Notes: a model not told the origin generated them from the sequence alone. Shown: positions 30,527 through 39,258, counted from the first letter of the stretch. The stretch is DNA of 64,000 bases from Flavobacteriia bacterium (GCA_019455045.1 JACFND010000005.1:7966-71965), one strand, 5' to 3'. Numbers and translations are program-made.

Positions 30527-30802
30527 TTATAATTTTTTTAAGATTAAATATATGTTATAAAGAGGAAGAGAAAACATCATAAACACATAATGTTCTTTTT
30601 CCTTTTTCTTAAATTTGGAACAGAATAAAATCCAAAGAGATAGAATTATATTTCCACCAATATATCCAAAAAAGAGTCTCTCATAAAAAAATGCACCAAA
30701 CAAATTTTTTAATGCAGAAACTTCAATTCCGCCTAATTTGAGAACAGGAATTAAAAAACACATAAACATAACCACACAAAACAGATATCTAAATAATTTC
30801 AT
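30527..30802 (-). CDS. Small three-helix membrane protein upstream of XRE regulator
   Basis: 91 aa, not recognised. Hydrophobic segments near residues 4-25, 42-62 and 72-88 suggest three membrane helices; a basic cluster SKFKKKEKEH lies between helices 2 and 3. The ATG at 30802 overlaps by 14 bases the end of a 28-codon leader ORF made from the duplicated cinA 5' end. The sequence is AT-richer than the neighbouring galE and cinA, consistent with acquisition. It could be a toxin, an immunity-type or a sensor membrane protein; none is shown by sequence. Confidence 0.7.
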   Translation of the reverse strand: MKLFRYLFCVVMFMCFLIPVLKLGGIEVSALKNLFGAFFYERLFFGYIGGNIILSLWILFCSKFKKKEKEHYVFMMFSLPLYNIYLILKKL

Positions 30803-30875
30803 TTAAATTTTGGTTTTTCGGAAAGATCTGGCCAAACAGGATTTCATCGCCAATGGTAACAATTCTGACTTTCAT
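30789..30875 (-). pseudogene. CinA' leader ORF (truncated duplicate of cinA start)
   Basis: The duplicated segment supplies the cinA start and 16 codons (MKVRIVTIGDEILFGQ), then reads 12 novel codons before TAG. The reading frame of 28 codons ends 14 bases inside the membrane-protein gene, an arrangement suited to translational coupling. It is a remnant of cinA, not a functional enzyme. Confidence 0.8.
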
Positions 30876-30955
30876 AATTTTATTTGGATTTGACCAACCT
30901 CAGTTGCGGTTTAGCCAAAGTTAAGCAGAATCGGTGAAAGTTTTTGAAAATCAAT
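30826..30955. repeat. 130-bp direct repeat, copy 2 (at galE stop)
   Basis: Second copy of 30036-30165 with four mismatches. It runs from inside the leader ORF to the first base of the galE stop codon and includes the -7 box TAACTTTG (minus strand, 30916-30923), now positioned to drive the inserted genes. Confidence 0.97.
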
Positions 30956-31965
30956 CAAAGCGTCTTCTGCCATTCCCAGGCAGTTCTCATGCTTTCGTCA
31001 AGTGAGGTTTTTGGTTCCCAGCCCAATTCCCGGGCCGCTTTTCGGTTGTCTGCAAAAGCTTCTGTGATATCACCTGCCCTTCTGCCGACAATTCTGTAAT
31101 TTAAATTGAGTCCGTTGACTTTTTCAAAAGTTTTGATCACTTCCAAAACCGTTGAACCTACGCCGGTGCCGAGATTGAACACCTCAAGCGGTTCACTGTT
31201 TTTCTTCTCAAGCAGACGGTTCAAAGCTTTTACATGCGCATCTGCCAGATCGCAGACATAGATATAATCACGGATGGCGGTTCCGTCGCGGGTCGGATAA
31301 TCATCTCCAAAAACAGAAAGCTGTTCTCTGATTCCGGCTGCCGTCTGGGTCACAAAAGGAACCAGATTGTTTGGAATTCCTTTCGGCAGTTCGCCGATCA
31401 GCGCAGAAGGATGTGCGCCCACCGGATTGAAATACCGAAGCGAAATCACATTTTTGTCATACGCGCTTACAAAATCTTCGAGTATCTCCTCACCCATCTG
31501 TTTGGTCTTTGCATAAGGCGATTCTGCTTTTTTGATCGGAGCGTTTTCATCGATTGGCATCTTGTCAGCCTGACCATAAACCGTACAGGATGAACTGAAT
31601 ATAAAATTGTCGATCGAATTTTTCTTCATTGCTTCCAGCACATTGACCAGTCCCAGAATATTGTTTCTGAAATACATCAGCGGTTTTTCAACGCTTTCTC
31701 CCACCGCTTTGTGTGCTGCAAAATGGATGACACCGTCAATTTTGGCAGTTTCAAAAAAATCATTGACCGCCTCGGTTTCCTTCAAATCGATCGGATGAAA
31801 ATCAGGCTGGATCCCGGTGATTTCAGAAATTCTGTCCAATACAAAAAGTTCTGAATTTGACAAATCATCGATGATGACCACTTCATAACCGGATTGCTGC
31901 AATGCAACCACCGTGTGTGATCCGATGTAGCCGAGTCCGCCTGTGACTAAGATTTTTTTGTTCAA
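30955..31965 (-). CDS. galE: UDP-glucose 4-epimerase
   Basis: 336 aa short-chain dehydrogenase-fold epimerase. TGGLGYIGSHTVV is the NAD-binding glycine motif, SSSCTVYG holds the catalytic serine/threonine region and SPYAKTKQ the YxxxK pair; GTAIRDYIYVCDLA and NLGTGVGSTVLEV are GalE signatures. It interconverts UDP-glucose and UDP-galactose, supplying surface polysaccharide precursors. A minus-strand -7 box TATCTTTG is at 31988-31995. It precedes the repeat-flanked insertion and cinA. Confidence 0.95.
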   Translation of the reverse strand: MNKKILVTGGLGYIGSHTVVALQQSGYEVVIIDDLSNSELFVLDRISEITGIQPDFHPIDLKETEAVNDFFETAKIDGVIHFAAHKAVGESVEKPLMYFRNNILGLVNVLEAMKKNSIDNFIFSSSCTVYGQADKMPIDENAPIKKAESPYAKTKQMGEEILEDFVSAYDKNVISLRYFNPVGAHPSALIGELPKGIPNNLVPFVTQTAAGIREQLSVFGDDYPTRDGTAIRDYIYVCDLADAHVKALNRLLEKKNSEPLEVFNLGTGVGSTVLEVIKTFEKVNGLNLNYRIVGRRAGDITEAFADNRKAARELGWEPKTSLDESMRTAWEWQKTL

Positions 31966-32185
31966 GACTTTAATTTTTTAAGGGTTTCAAAGATAAGTTT
32001 TATCAATAGATTTTATAAGGATTATAGATTTTTTAACCTGCTTCTATAAAATTCCAATTTCAAGCATTTCATTAAACCTGAATCCCATCAACTTTATAAA
32101 ACACCATCAGTTCTTCGATACTATGTATTTTGAATCAAATTCGGAGTAGGATTAGAAACCTCACCCGGGTTTATAATAAATATCT

Positions 32186-35155
32186 TTATTTCACAATCAA
32201 CTTTTTCGATACTGCATTTTTATCAGTTTTTATTTTCAGGATATAGATACCCGATTTGTAGTTGACGAGATTTATTTGGATTTCTTCAGAATTCCTTAGA
32301 ATAATTTCATTTAGTCTTCCTGTAAGATCGTAAACCTGAATCTGCCGAATTTTGGAATTGTCGGCAGTTTTCAGATTGACTTCATTTTCAGCGGGATTTG
32401 GAAATAAAAGGATATCTGCTGAATCTTTATCAAGAGCTTCATTGATTTCATCGGTACTCAAAACCAAAGAGGCATCGACTCCGTATAGCTCATTACCGCG
32501 TTTTCTGTTATATATAGTAAAATACAGATTTTCTTCTTCACCTGCAAAAATACTTTTTAGTCCTTCATAATTATTTATATCATATCCATCCTCAGTTGTC
32601 ACTTTCACATAAAACACTCCCGAATCGGAAGAAACCCCGAACTGGTCTCTATATGCAAATGATTCTACAAAAACCAATTTTCCCTTATAACAGGAAATTC
32701 CTGACACTCTGTCAACTACATAATTAGTGATCTGAGTTGTATTCTCAGGCGTTCCGTCTGTCTTCCAAATATCTCCATTATCTATCCCACCGCTGGGCGC
32801 GACAAGAAAATAAACAGAATTCCCACATTTGGTCACATGACGAATCCCGTTGAATCCCAAATTTGTATCGATAGGGTGAGTGCCTAGGACAGTTCCGTCA
32901 GAAACAATAATGGTTTCGAATCCTGACATTCCCTGAGGAGTTCGGGAGCTGAAAAACACCTTGTCCCCAAATCTGACTAAATTTGCATAAGCTTTGTAAC
33001 TGTCAATTACATTACCGTCCCATCCCCATAGTTTCAGTATATTTTGTTGGGTACCATCAGTCACATATACGGTTGACGGTCCGTAACTGGCCTGATCATA
33101 TTCCCTTTTCACAAAAAACAGCTTATCATTTACTGCTCTCAACGACGTTGGCCCGGAATCAAACAATCCGGCATCCGGCACCTGTATCACAAATTCTGTT
33201 CCTGCTTCAGTTCCGTCAGTTCTCCAAATTCCATAGGTACCAGTCTGGTATGGATATACTTTATCATCCAAGCCGCCTGAGAAATAAAGATAGCCGTTCC
33301 ATTCTTCATAACTTAAGATAAAAGAATCTATATCGGGAGACCCTGACAGGTTTTTAACTCTGTAGGTTCCTTCCGGCGTGCCGTCTGACCTGAATAAATC
33401 AAGTGGCGTCCCACTATGTCGGGCATTGAAGTAGAAAATCCCATTATGTTTCCCATAGTTTTGGAGACCTATTATAGGCGGAGCTCCTTCTGATGCGTCC
33501 AATAAAAGACCAGTACCTTCGGGAGTTCCGTCTGTCTTCACCAGTTTTGGCTGGTTGGCGTTACTCGCAAAAAATAAATTTTCTCCCACACGGTATAACC
33601 GTGCATCATGATTCTGATCGATGCCAAAGTCAGGATCTTTTTTGATGATGTGCGTTCCTTCCGGGGTCCCATCAGTAATATGCAATTTCCTTATTCCATC
33701 ACTGTTGGCAAAAAATATAACTTTTTCATCGAAATTATAAAAATGAGCCGAGTTACTGTTGAATGTGGTATTAATTCTCATTACTCTCAAATCCTGGTTA
33801 CCTTCCTTACATGTCATTAGTTCTCCATCAAAATAGGAATCCTGACGGGCGGAAAGGTAAATTTTGTCATCTAACGGCAAAAATTCAAACACATTATCCT
33901 GAGTCGGCCAATTAAGAAATATGCGTACATCCAAACCTTCGGTTATATAAATATTTTTTCTGATATTATGTTCAATAAAGTACATGCTCCCATTATAAAT
34001 TGCGGGCTTGTCATAATATTCATCATGACCCGGATTCATATCCGTATACTGATAAGTTCCTTCTGTTGTCCCGTCTGAAACCCATAATTTATAGACCAAG
34101 TCTCCTCCATCTGCCTCAAAATAGAATTTACCGTTAAATTCAACTATTCCGAAAGGCATGTACCAAAGGGGTTCAATTCCAAAACCGCCGGCAAAATCAT
34201 ACACCAACTTGGTCCCATTCTCAGTTCCGTCAGAAATCCATAATTTTCCTATTGAATTCTGACTATCCATAGCTCTGAATAGAATAAATCCATTTCCGGC
34301 TGCGCCCAATAAACCCGTTCCTGATTCTGTGGAACTTAATCCTCCCGGATTAATATCTTTTACCATCCGCGTTCCCACTTCAGTACCGTCAGTCACCCAT
34401 AATTCCCGACCAAACCCGTTTGTGAACCCATAGAAGAAAAGATAATCATTAGTCACCAGGAAATCACCTGAAATTACAGCACCATCTGCCTGGCCTTGAT
34501 TTATATCTTTTAACATATAAGTACCGGAGGCGGTGCCGTCACTTCTCCACAACTCCGTTCCATGTGTACCGTCATTTGCAAAAAAATAAAGGTGACCTTT
34601 AAAGTTGATCATCTTTGAATAGATTCCCTTAGCAGAACCTTGATTGATATCTTTTACCAATACCGTACCCTCCGGAGTTCCATCGGTCTTCCATAGTTCA
34701 ACGCCGTGAACATCGTCATCATAAGCAAAATATATCATTGAATTAAGTTCGGCATAATAGCTTATGAATTGAGGAGTAGCCTTTGTAAATAACCTTACCG
34801 TTCCCGCTTCAGTTCCATCACTTTTCCAAAAACCATTGTCTAAAGTTGAAAATAGAAAAAATTCTGTTCCGACCAAACACCAGTCTCTATTACTGTCATT
34901 AAATGCACTTTCCGCTCCAGGTGCCAAATCATAGACCATCAGTGGCTCGCCTCCGTTGGCTCTCCACAATTCTCTGCCATTGACCCCATCATTGGCGGTA
35001 AAAAACACATCCTCCTGAAATTCATAAAAACCAACAGGTTTAGAGCCGGGCCCGACATTGACTTCCAGAAGTTGAACGTCTAATTCTGATTGTTGCGAAA
35101 ATCCAAAAAGCGGAAGAGTAAGGAGTAAAATAATAAAAACTTTTTTCATAACCAT
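32186..35155 (-). CDS. ELWxxDGT-repeat T9SS surface protein
   Basis: 989 aa with a signal peptide (KKVFIILLLTLPLFGFSQ) and about 14 repeats of the ELWxxDGTxxGT type spread over residues 60-830 (for example VELWKTDGTPEGT, RELWVTDGTEVGT, KLWVSDGTTEGT), which form beta-propeller-like blades. The last 75 residues are a type A T9SS sorting domain (LFPNPAENEVNL, YDLTGRLNEI, SGIYILKI). Predicted to be secreted to the cell surface; ligand unknown. ATG at 35149 is an alternative start six bases downstream. It lies between galE and degT, which are often close neighbours, so it is probably an accessory insertion. Confidence 0.9.
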   Translation of the reverse strand: MVMKKVFIILLLTLPLFGFSQQSELDVQLLEVNVGPGSKPVGFYEFQEDVFFTANDGVNGRELWRANGGEPLMVYDLAPGAESAFNDSNRDWCLVGTEFFLFSTLDNGFWKSDGTEAGTVRLFTKATPQFISYYAELNSMIYFAYDDDVHGVELWKTDGTPEGTVLVKDINQGSAKGIYSKMINFKGHLYFFANDGTHGTELWRSDGTASGTYMLKDINQGQADGAVISGDFLVTNDYLFFYGFTNGFGRELWVTDGTEVGTRMVKDINPGGLSSTESGTGLLGAAGNGFILFRAMDSQNSIGKLWISDGTENGTKLVYDFAGGFGIEPLWYMPFGIVEFNGKFYFEADGGDLVYKLWVSDGTTEGTYQYTDMNPGHDEYYDKPAIYNGSMYFIEHNIRKNIYITEGLDVRIFLNWPTQDNVFEFLPLDDKIYLSARQDSYFDGELMTCKEGNQDLRVMRINTTFNSNSAHFYNFDEKVIFFANSDGIRKLHITDGTPEGTHIIKKDPDFGIDQNHDARLYRVGENLFFASNANQPKLVKTDGTPEGTGLLLDASEGAPPIIGLQNYGKHNGIFYFNARHSGTPLDLFRSDGTPEGTYRVKNLSGSPDIDSFILSYEEWNGYLYFSGGLDDKVYPYQTGTYGIWRTDGTEAGTEFVIQVPDAGLFDSGPTSLRAVNDKLFFVKREYDQASYGPSTVYVTDGTQQNILKLWGWDGNVIDSYKAYANLVRFGDKVFFSSRTPQGMSGFETIIVSDGTVLGTHPIDTNLGFNGIRHVTKCGNSVYFLVAPSGGIDNGDIWKTDGTPENTTQITNYVVDRVSGISCYKGKLVFVESFAYRDQFGVSSDSGVFYVKVTTEDGYDINNYEGLKSIFAGEEENLYFTIYNRKRGNELYGVDASLVLSTDEINEALDKDSADILLFPNPAENEVNLKTADNSKIRQIQVYDLTGRLNEIILRNSEEIQINLVNYKSGIYILKIKTDKNAVSKKLIVK

Positions 35156-35304
35156 TGTTTAAAGGTATTTACCTGCATTTTTAACATGGTAAATATATGA
35201 ATTTAAGAAATCAAGCAGATGAAATTATCATTTTCTGAGATATTGACAAAAAGAAATACCTAACAAAGTTGGGCGCTTTAAAAATGCTGTATTTTTTCAA
35301 TTAA

Positions 35305-36093
35305 TTATTCCCACCAATGTTTTACAGGTTCGTCAGATTTGTTTTGAATAACTTCTCCTCCGTGTGGCATTCTATTTTTTAATATAACATCTAGCCAACC
35401 TTTTCCTGAATATTTTTCTGCGTCAACATTAAATTCAGCTGTGCCAATGTCAAAATCACAATCCACATTCGGCACTCTGTAATCTCCCCAATGACAAATC
35501 TTTTCAAGTTTTGAATTATACATTTTCCAGATTCCGACAAAAGCATTGTTAAAATATCCGTCAGACACCGAATCCAAATCATTGTATTTCATTGCGCTAT
35601 CCGTCAGATACCATTTGGTTTGAAGTTGTCCCTTAAAAACTCCGGAATGCGACTGTTTGTTATTTTCATAAAACTCATACTCGGCAGTCAAAAATCCTTG
35701 TTTATCGGTTTTTCCTTTGTATTCATCATCCACACCAAAACGCTGATTTTTTGCTTCCTGAATTTTTGTAATTGAAATTTTACCGACAAATTCACAAACA
35801 TTTGCCTCTACCATTGATTTCCCGTAAACATAGTATTCATTGGGCTGCGATAAATTTTTTGAAACACTTATTATTTTGATTGAAATTTTCTCATATTCTT
35901 CTCCAATGATTCCATAAACAAATTGTTCATCGGTCTGCAACCATAAATCTGAGAAATTGTATTTCAGATAAGAATCAATTTTATTTTCATCGGTTAATTC
36001 CTGTCCGTTCATTATATCGGTACGGCAAAGTTCTTTCTGTCCGAAAACAAAACCGGAAAGAAAAATCATAACTGATATAAATTGAACTTTCAT
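35305..36093 (-). CDS. Secreted protein of unknown function
   Basis: 262 aa with a signal peptide (MKVQFISVMIFLSGFVFGQ). I recognise no family. The mature protein has mixed strands and many aromatic and acidic residues, two or three cysteines (KELCRTD, ANVCEFVG, KICHWGD, VDCDFD), a GVFKGQLQTKWYLTD middle and GGEVIQNKSDEPVKHWWE-like end (last residues KHWWE). No T9SS domain or lipobox. It is placed between the ELWxxDGT gene and degT and is followed upstream by a perfect 33-base palindrome. Likely periplasmic accessory protein. Confidence 0.7.
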   Translation of the reverse strand: MKVQFISVMIFLSGFVFGQKELCRTDIMNGQELTDENKIDSYLKYNFSDLWLQTDEQFVYGIIGEEYEKISIKIISVSKNLSQPNEYYVYGKSMVEANVCEFVGKISITKIQEAKNQRFGVDDEYKGKTDKQGFLTAEYEFYENNKQSHSGVFKGQLQTKWYLTDSAMKYNDLDSVSDGYFNNAFVGIWKMYNSKLEKICHWGDYRVPNVDCDFDIGTAEFNVDAEKYSGKGWLDVILKNRMPHGGEVIQNKSDEPVKHWWE

Positions 36094-36104
36094 TTGAACT
36101 GTTT

Positions 36105-36137
36105 AACCCTTCAAGGGTTTGAAACCCTTGAAGGGTT
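36105..36137. repeat. 33-base perfect palindrome between degT and an orphan gene
   Basis: The two arms AACCCTTCAAGGGTTT and AAACCCTTGAAGGGTT are exact reverse complements around one central base. Each arm is itself a shorter AACCCTTCAAGGGTT palindrome. No T-run follows. It resembles repeated extragenic palindromes rather than a normal terminator. Confidence 0.85.
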
Positions 36138-36141
36138 ATGA

Positions 36142-37254
36142 TTAATTAAAAAATTCTTTAACCGAAGATGTGATAAATTCCAACTGCTCATCATCCAACT
36201 CGGTATGCATCGGCAGCGACAAAACTTCGTCAATCAGTTTGTTGGTATTTGGAAAATCCTCATCGTGATAACCGCCGGTATCATAAGCTTTTTGTTTTCT
36301 CAAAGGAACCGGGTAATAAATCATCGCCGGAATTCCTTTTGATTCCAAAAATCCTTTCAGCTCATTTCTTTTTCCGTTGGTTACTCTCAGTGTGTACTGA
36401 TGGAATACATGGTTTGAATCAGCCGCCATACCCGGTATTTTCAATTCAGAAATTCCTGCAAACGCCTGATTGTAATATTCAGCTGCTTTTCTTCTCGCTG
36501 AACTGTATTCATTCAAATGCGGAAGTTTCACCCTCAGTATGGCCGCCTGAATGCTGTCCAGTCTTGAGTTGACTCCGATTTCGTCATGATAATATCTCTT
36601 GTACATACCGTGGTTGACAATTCCTCTCAAACGGTGTGCAAGCGCATCGTCATTGGTAAAGAGCGCGCCGCCGTCACCGTAGCATCCCAGATTTTTTGAC
36701 GGAAAAAACGAAGTCGCACCGATATGTCCGATGGTGCCCGCCTTGTTTCCTTTGTAATCTGCTCCGATTGCCTGTGCGGTATCTTCCACCACAAAAAGAT
36801 TGTGTTCGTTTGCAATCTTCATGATCTCATCCATATTGGCGCACTGACCAAAAAGATGAACCGGAATGATCGCTTTTGTTTTTGGTGTAATTGCCTTTCT
36901 GATCTGATCCGGATCGATCAGGAAAGTATCGTAATCCACATCAACCAGAACTGATTTCAAACCGAGAAGATGAATCACCTCAACGGTAGCAGCAAATGTA
37001 AAATCTGCAGTGATCACTTCGTCGCCGGGTTTCAGATCCAGCGCCATCAGTGCGATCTGAAGCGCATCTGTCCCGTTTCCGCATGGAATCACATTTTTTA
37101 CATTCAGATATTCTTCCAATTCGGCCTGAAAATTTTTCACTTCAGGTCCGTTGATGAATGCACACGAATCAATCACTGACTGAATCGATTCATCTATATC
37201 ATTTTTGATTTTTCGGTACTGTGCCCCCAAATCAACCATTTGTAATTTACGCAT
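36142..37254 (-). CDS. DegT/DnrJ/EryC1/StrS family sugar aminotransferase
   Basis: 370 aa from MRKLQMVDLGAQY; the upstream ATG at 37275 would precede the transcript start predicted from the minus-strand -7 box TACATTTG at 37273-37280. PLP-dependent fold: PCGNGTDALQIALM, DVDYDTFLIDP, VEDTAQAIGADYKG, and FFPSKNLGCYGDGG with the PLP lysine. Family members aminate keto-sugar nucleotides for surface polysaccharide. Context with galE and waaA supports an envelope glycan role. The sugar substrate is not determinable. Confidence 0.92.
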   Translation of the reverse strand: MRKLQMVDLGAQYRKIKNDIDESIQSVIDSCAFINGPEVKNFQAELEEYLNVKNVIPCGNGTDALQIALMALDLKPGDEVITADFTFAATVEVIHLLGLKSVLVDVDYDTFLIDPDQIRKAITPKTKAIIPVHLFGQCANMDEIMKIANEHNLFVVEDTAQAIGADYKGNKAGTIGHIGATSFFPSKNLGCYGDGGALFTNDDALAHRLRGIVNHGMYKRYYHDEIGVNSRLDSIQAAILRVKLPHLNEYSSARRKAAEYYNQAFAGISELKIPGMAADSNHVFHQYTLRVTNGKRNELKGFLESKGIPAMIYYPVPLRKQKAYDTGGYHDEDFPNTNKLIDEVLSLPMHTELDDEQLEFITSSVKEFFN

Positions 37255-37272
37255 TGCTAAACAAATTTTGAG

Positions 37273-37280
37273 CAAATGTA
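37273..37280 (-). promoter_or_regulatory. -7 element for degT gene
   Basis: TACATTTG on the minus strand, an exact TANNTTTG match, 18 bases upstream of the chosen ATG at 37254. Confidence 0.6.
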
Positions 37281-37321
37281 GTGAATCAGTATAAATGGTA
37301 AAAGATTTATGGGTTTTTGAC

Positions 37322-37329
37322 TATCTTTG
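37322..37329 (+). promoter_or_regulatory. -7 element of antitoxin/PIN operon
   Basis: TATCTTTG on the plus strand, an exact consensus match, 19 bases upstream of the ATG at 37349; it argues against the earlier in-frame start at 37295. Confidence 0.6.
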
Positions 37330-37348
37330 TGAATATAAATCTTTCGGT

Positions 37349-37582
37349 ATGGAGACCCTGATAGTAAAGAAAGCCAAAAAAGAAGATTTGGATTTGCTTC
37401 TGAACGTTGCCAAAAAAATGGGAATGGATATAGAACGCGTTCCCAAAAGGAAAATTGTAGATTATACTGAAGAGGAAATCGATGAAGCAATTATGAAATT
37501 ATCAAAAAAAGTGAACAAAAGCATTACAAAAAGAATGTTTAAAGAAATGGGGTTGGATTATGATAGTTATAGCCGACAGTAA
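37349..37582 (+). CDS. Antitoxin-like protein of a PIN toxin-antitoxin pair
   Basis: 77 aa from METLIVKKAKKED. Lysine- and glutamate-rich and mostly helical, with a segment DYTEEEIDEAIMKL in the middle and KRMFKEMGLDYDSY at the end; small charged proteins of this sort precede PIN genes in Bacteroidota. Its last 23 bases overlap the start of the PIN gene, so translation is coupled. DNA binding or neutralisation is inferred from the arrangement. It starts 69 bases from the divergent degT -7 box. Confidence 0.75.
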   Translation: METLIVKKAKKEDLDLLLNVAKKMGMDIERVPKRKIVDYTEEEIDEAIMKLSKKVNKSITKRMFKEMGLDYDSYSRQ

Positions 37583-37994
37583 TATTCTTATCAGTGGACT
37601 TTACAATCCCAAAGGAGCAATTTCAAAAATCCTGAACACAAAAAGTAAAATTCAATTTCTTGCTCCGGATTATCTTTTTGAAGAAATAGAAGAACATCTT
37701 TCAGAAATAATGCGCTACACAGATAAATCCAAAAAATACATTCACGAAGAATTGAATAAACTTACAGCAAAGATTTCAGTAATCTGCTCAAAGAGTGTTT
37801 CCCTGGAAAATAAGCCTAAATCAATTGAACTTATATACGACATTGATGATGCGCCTTTTGTTTCACTTCATTTCCATACCGGTCATAAAATATGGACGGG
37901 CGATAAAATTCTTATCAAAGGTTTGCTGAACAAAGGTTTCGATATTTGTATCACAACCGAAGAACTAAAAAAAATGCTGTACAAAAAAGAATAA
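37560..37994 (+). CDS. PIN-domain ribonuclease, VapC-like toxin
   Basis: 144 aa PIN domain. MIVIADSNILISGL holds the first acidic residue (Asp6), EEIEEHLSE and IDDAPFV provide later acidic positions, and the fold ends with the GDKILIKGLL segment where a fourth acidic residue (Asp) sits. PIN proteins of this type cleave RNA and are usually silenced by the gene upstream. It overlaps that gene by 23 bases and ends seven bases before waaA, so waaA may now be co-transcribed with it. Confidence 0.88.
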   Translation: MIVIADSNILISGLYNPKGAISKILNTKSKIQFLAPDYLFEEIEEHLSEIMRYTDKSKKYIHEELNKLTAKISVICSKSVSLENKPKSIELIYDIDDAPFVSLHFHTGHKIWTGDKILIKGLLNKGFDICITTEELKKMLYKKE

Positions 37995-38001
37995 ATTCCC
38001 A

Positions 38002-39258
38002 ATGCAATACCTGTACACTTTGTTCATTTCAATATACGGAACTGCGGTTTCAATTGCATCTGTCTTCAATCCGAAGGCAAAACTGTTTTCGGACGGCCGC
38101 CGAAACTGGGAATCAAAAATGCTGAAGTCGGTTTCAAAAGACGACCGCATCATCTGGGTTCACTGCTCTTCTTTGGGCGAATTTGAACAGGGCCGGCCGC
38201 TGATGGAAAAAATCAGAACCGATTATCCGAACCACAAACTGGCGGTGAGCTTTTTCTCGCCCTCGGGTTATGAAGTTCAAAAAGATTACAAAGGCGCAGA
38301 TTATATTTTTTATCTGCCGATCGATACAATTTCAAATTCAAAAAAACTGATCCGCTCGCTTCATCCCGAAATTTTGATTTTGGTCAAATATGAATATTGG
38401 TACAATCTGCTGAACCGATTGAAAAAAAACAGAATTCCGGTGATTGTCATTTCTGCTGTCATCAAGGAGGACAGCTTGTTTTTGAGAGGTTATGGTTGTT
38501 GGTTCAGAAAAGTCATTTCGGGCATATCTCATTTTTTTGTGCAGGATGAAGATTCCAAAAAACGATTGCATTCCATTCATATTGAGCAAGTCACCGTTTC
38601 CGGCGACACTCGTTTTGACCGGGTGAAAGAAATTCTGGATTCAGCGCCCAAACTGGATTTTGTGGAAAAATTCAAAGAAAATTCAGGTTTAATCGTTGTG
38701 GGCAGCAGTTGGCCGGAAGATGAAATAATCCTGGCGGATTACATCAACTGCCAACTTCCATCGGACTGGAAAGTGATTTTCGCACCGCATAATATTGACG
38801 AAAAACAAATTCAACAGCTGATTTTAAAACTGAAGAAAAAAACACTTCGCTACACCCGAATGAATGAAAATGAATTGGAAAATGCCGAAGTGCTGATAGT
38901 GGACACAATGGGCTTGCTGACAAAGATTTATGCCTATGCCGATATTTCGTATGTAGGTGGCGGCTTCACAAAAACCGGTGTTCACAATACTTTGGAACCG
39001 GCTGTTTTTGGCGTTCCACTGATTTTCGGGCCGAATTACAATCATTATTTTGAAGCAAAAGATTTGGTTTATTCGGGTGCTGCCATGGCTTATTCGGACA
39101 AAAATGATTTCTTCAGAAAAATGGACGAACTGATTCAGAATGAAGTAATGAGAGAAGAACGAGGCAAGGCAGGCCACCAGTACATTCAAGATAAACCCAA
39201 CGCTACAGAATTGATTATGGGTTGGTTGAATGATAAATTAAAAACACGAAAAGAATAA
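38002..39258 (+). CDS. waaA: 3-deoxy-D-manno-octulosonic acid (Kdo) transferase
   Basis: 418 aa GT-B glycosyltransferase of the WaaA/KdtA type. An N-terminal membrane-associated helix (TLFISIYGTAVSIAS) is followed by IIWVHCSSLGEFEQGRP and SFFSPSGYEVQKDY in the acceptor domain and VVGSSWPEDE, FAPHNIDE, YVGGGFTKTGVHNTLEPA in the donor domain. It adds Kdo from CMP-Kdo to lipid A precursor at the inner membrane. Its usual divergent partner degT is separated from it by the PIN toxin pair. Confidence 0.95.
   Translation: MQYLYTLFISIYGTAVSIASVFNPKAKLFSDGRRNWESKMLKSVSKDDRIIWVHCSSLGEFEQGRPLMEKIRTDYPNHKLAVSFFSPSGYEVQKDYKGADYIFYLPIDTISNSKKLIRSLHPEILILVKYEYWYNLLNRLKKNRIPVIVISAVIKEDSLFLRGYGCWFRKVISGISHFFVQDEDSKKRLHSIHIEQVTVSGDTRFDRVKEILDSAPKLDFVEKFKENSGLIVVGSSWPEDEIILADYINCQLPSDWKVIFAPHNIDEKQIQQLILKLKKKTLRYTRMNENELENAEVLIVDTMGLLTKIYAYADISYVGGGFTKTGVHNTLEPAVFGVPLIFGPNYNHYFEAKDLVYSGAAMAYSDKNDFFRKMDELIQNEVMREERGKAGHQYIQDKPNATELIMGWLNDKLKTRKE

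Noticed and set aside
30190-30802. Standard HigBA toxin-antitoxin
   Set aside because: The partner of the HTH protein is a three-helix membrane protein, not a RelE/HigB-type RNase.
36105-36137. Simple terminator for the orphan secreted-protein gene
   Set aside because: The hairpin lies upstream of that gene on its strand and has no T-run, so a terminator for it is excluded; service to degT is possible but unproven.
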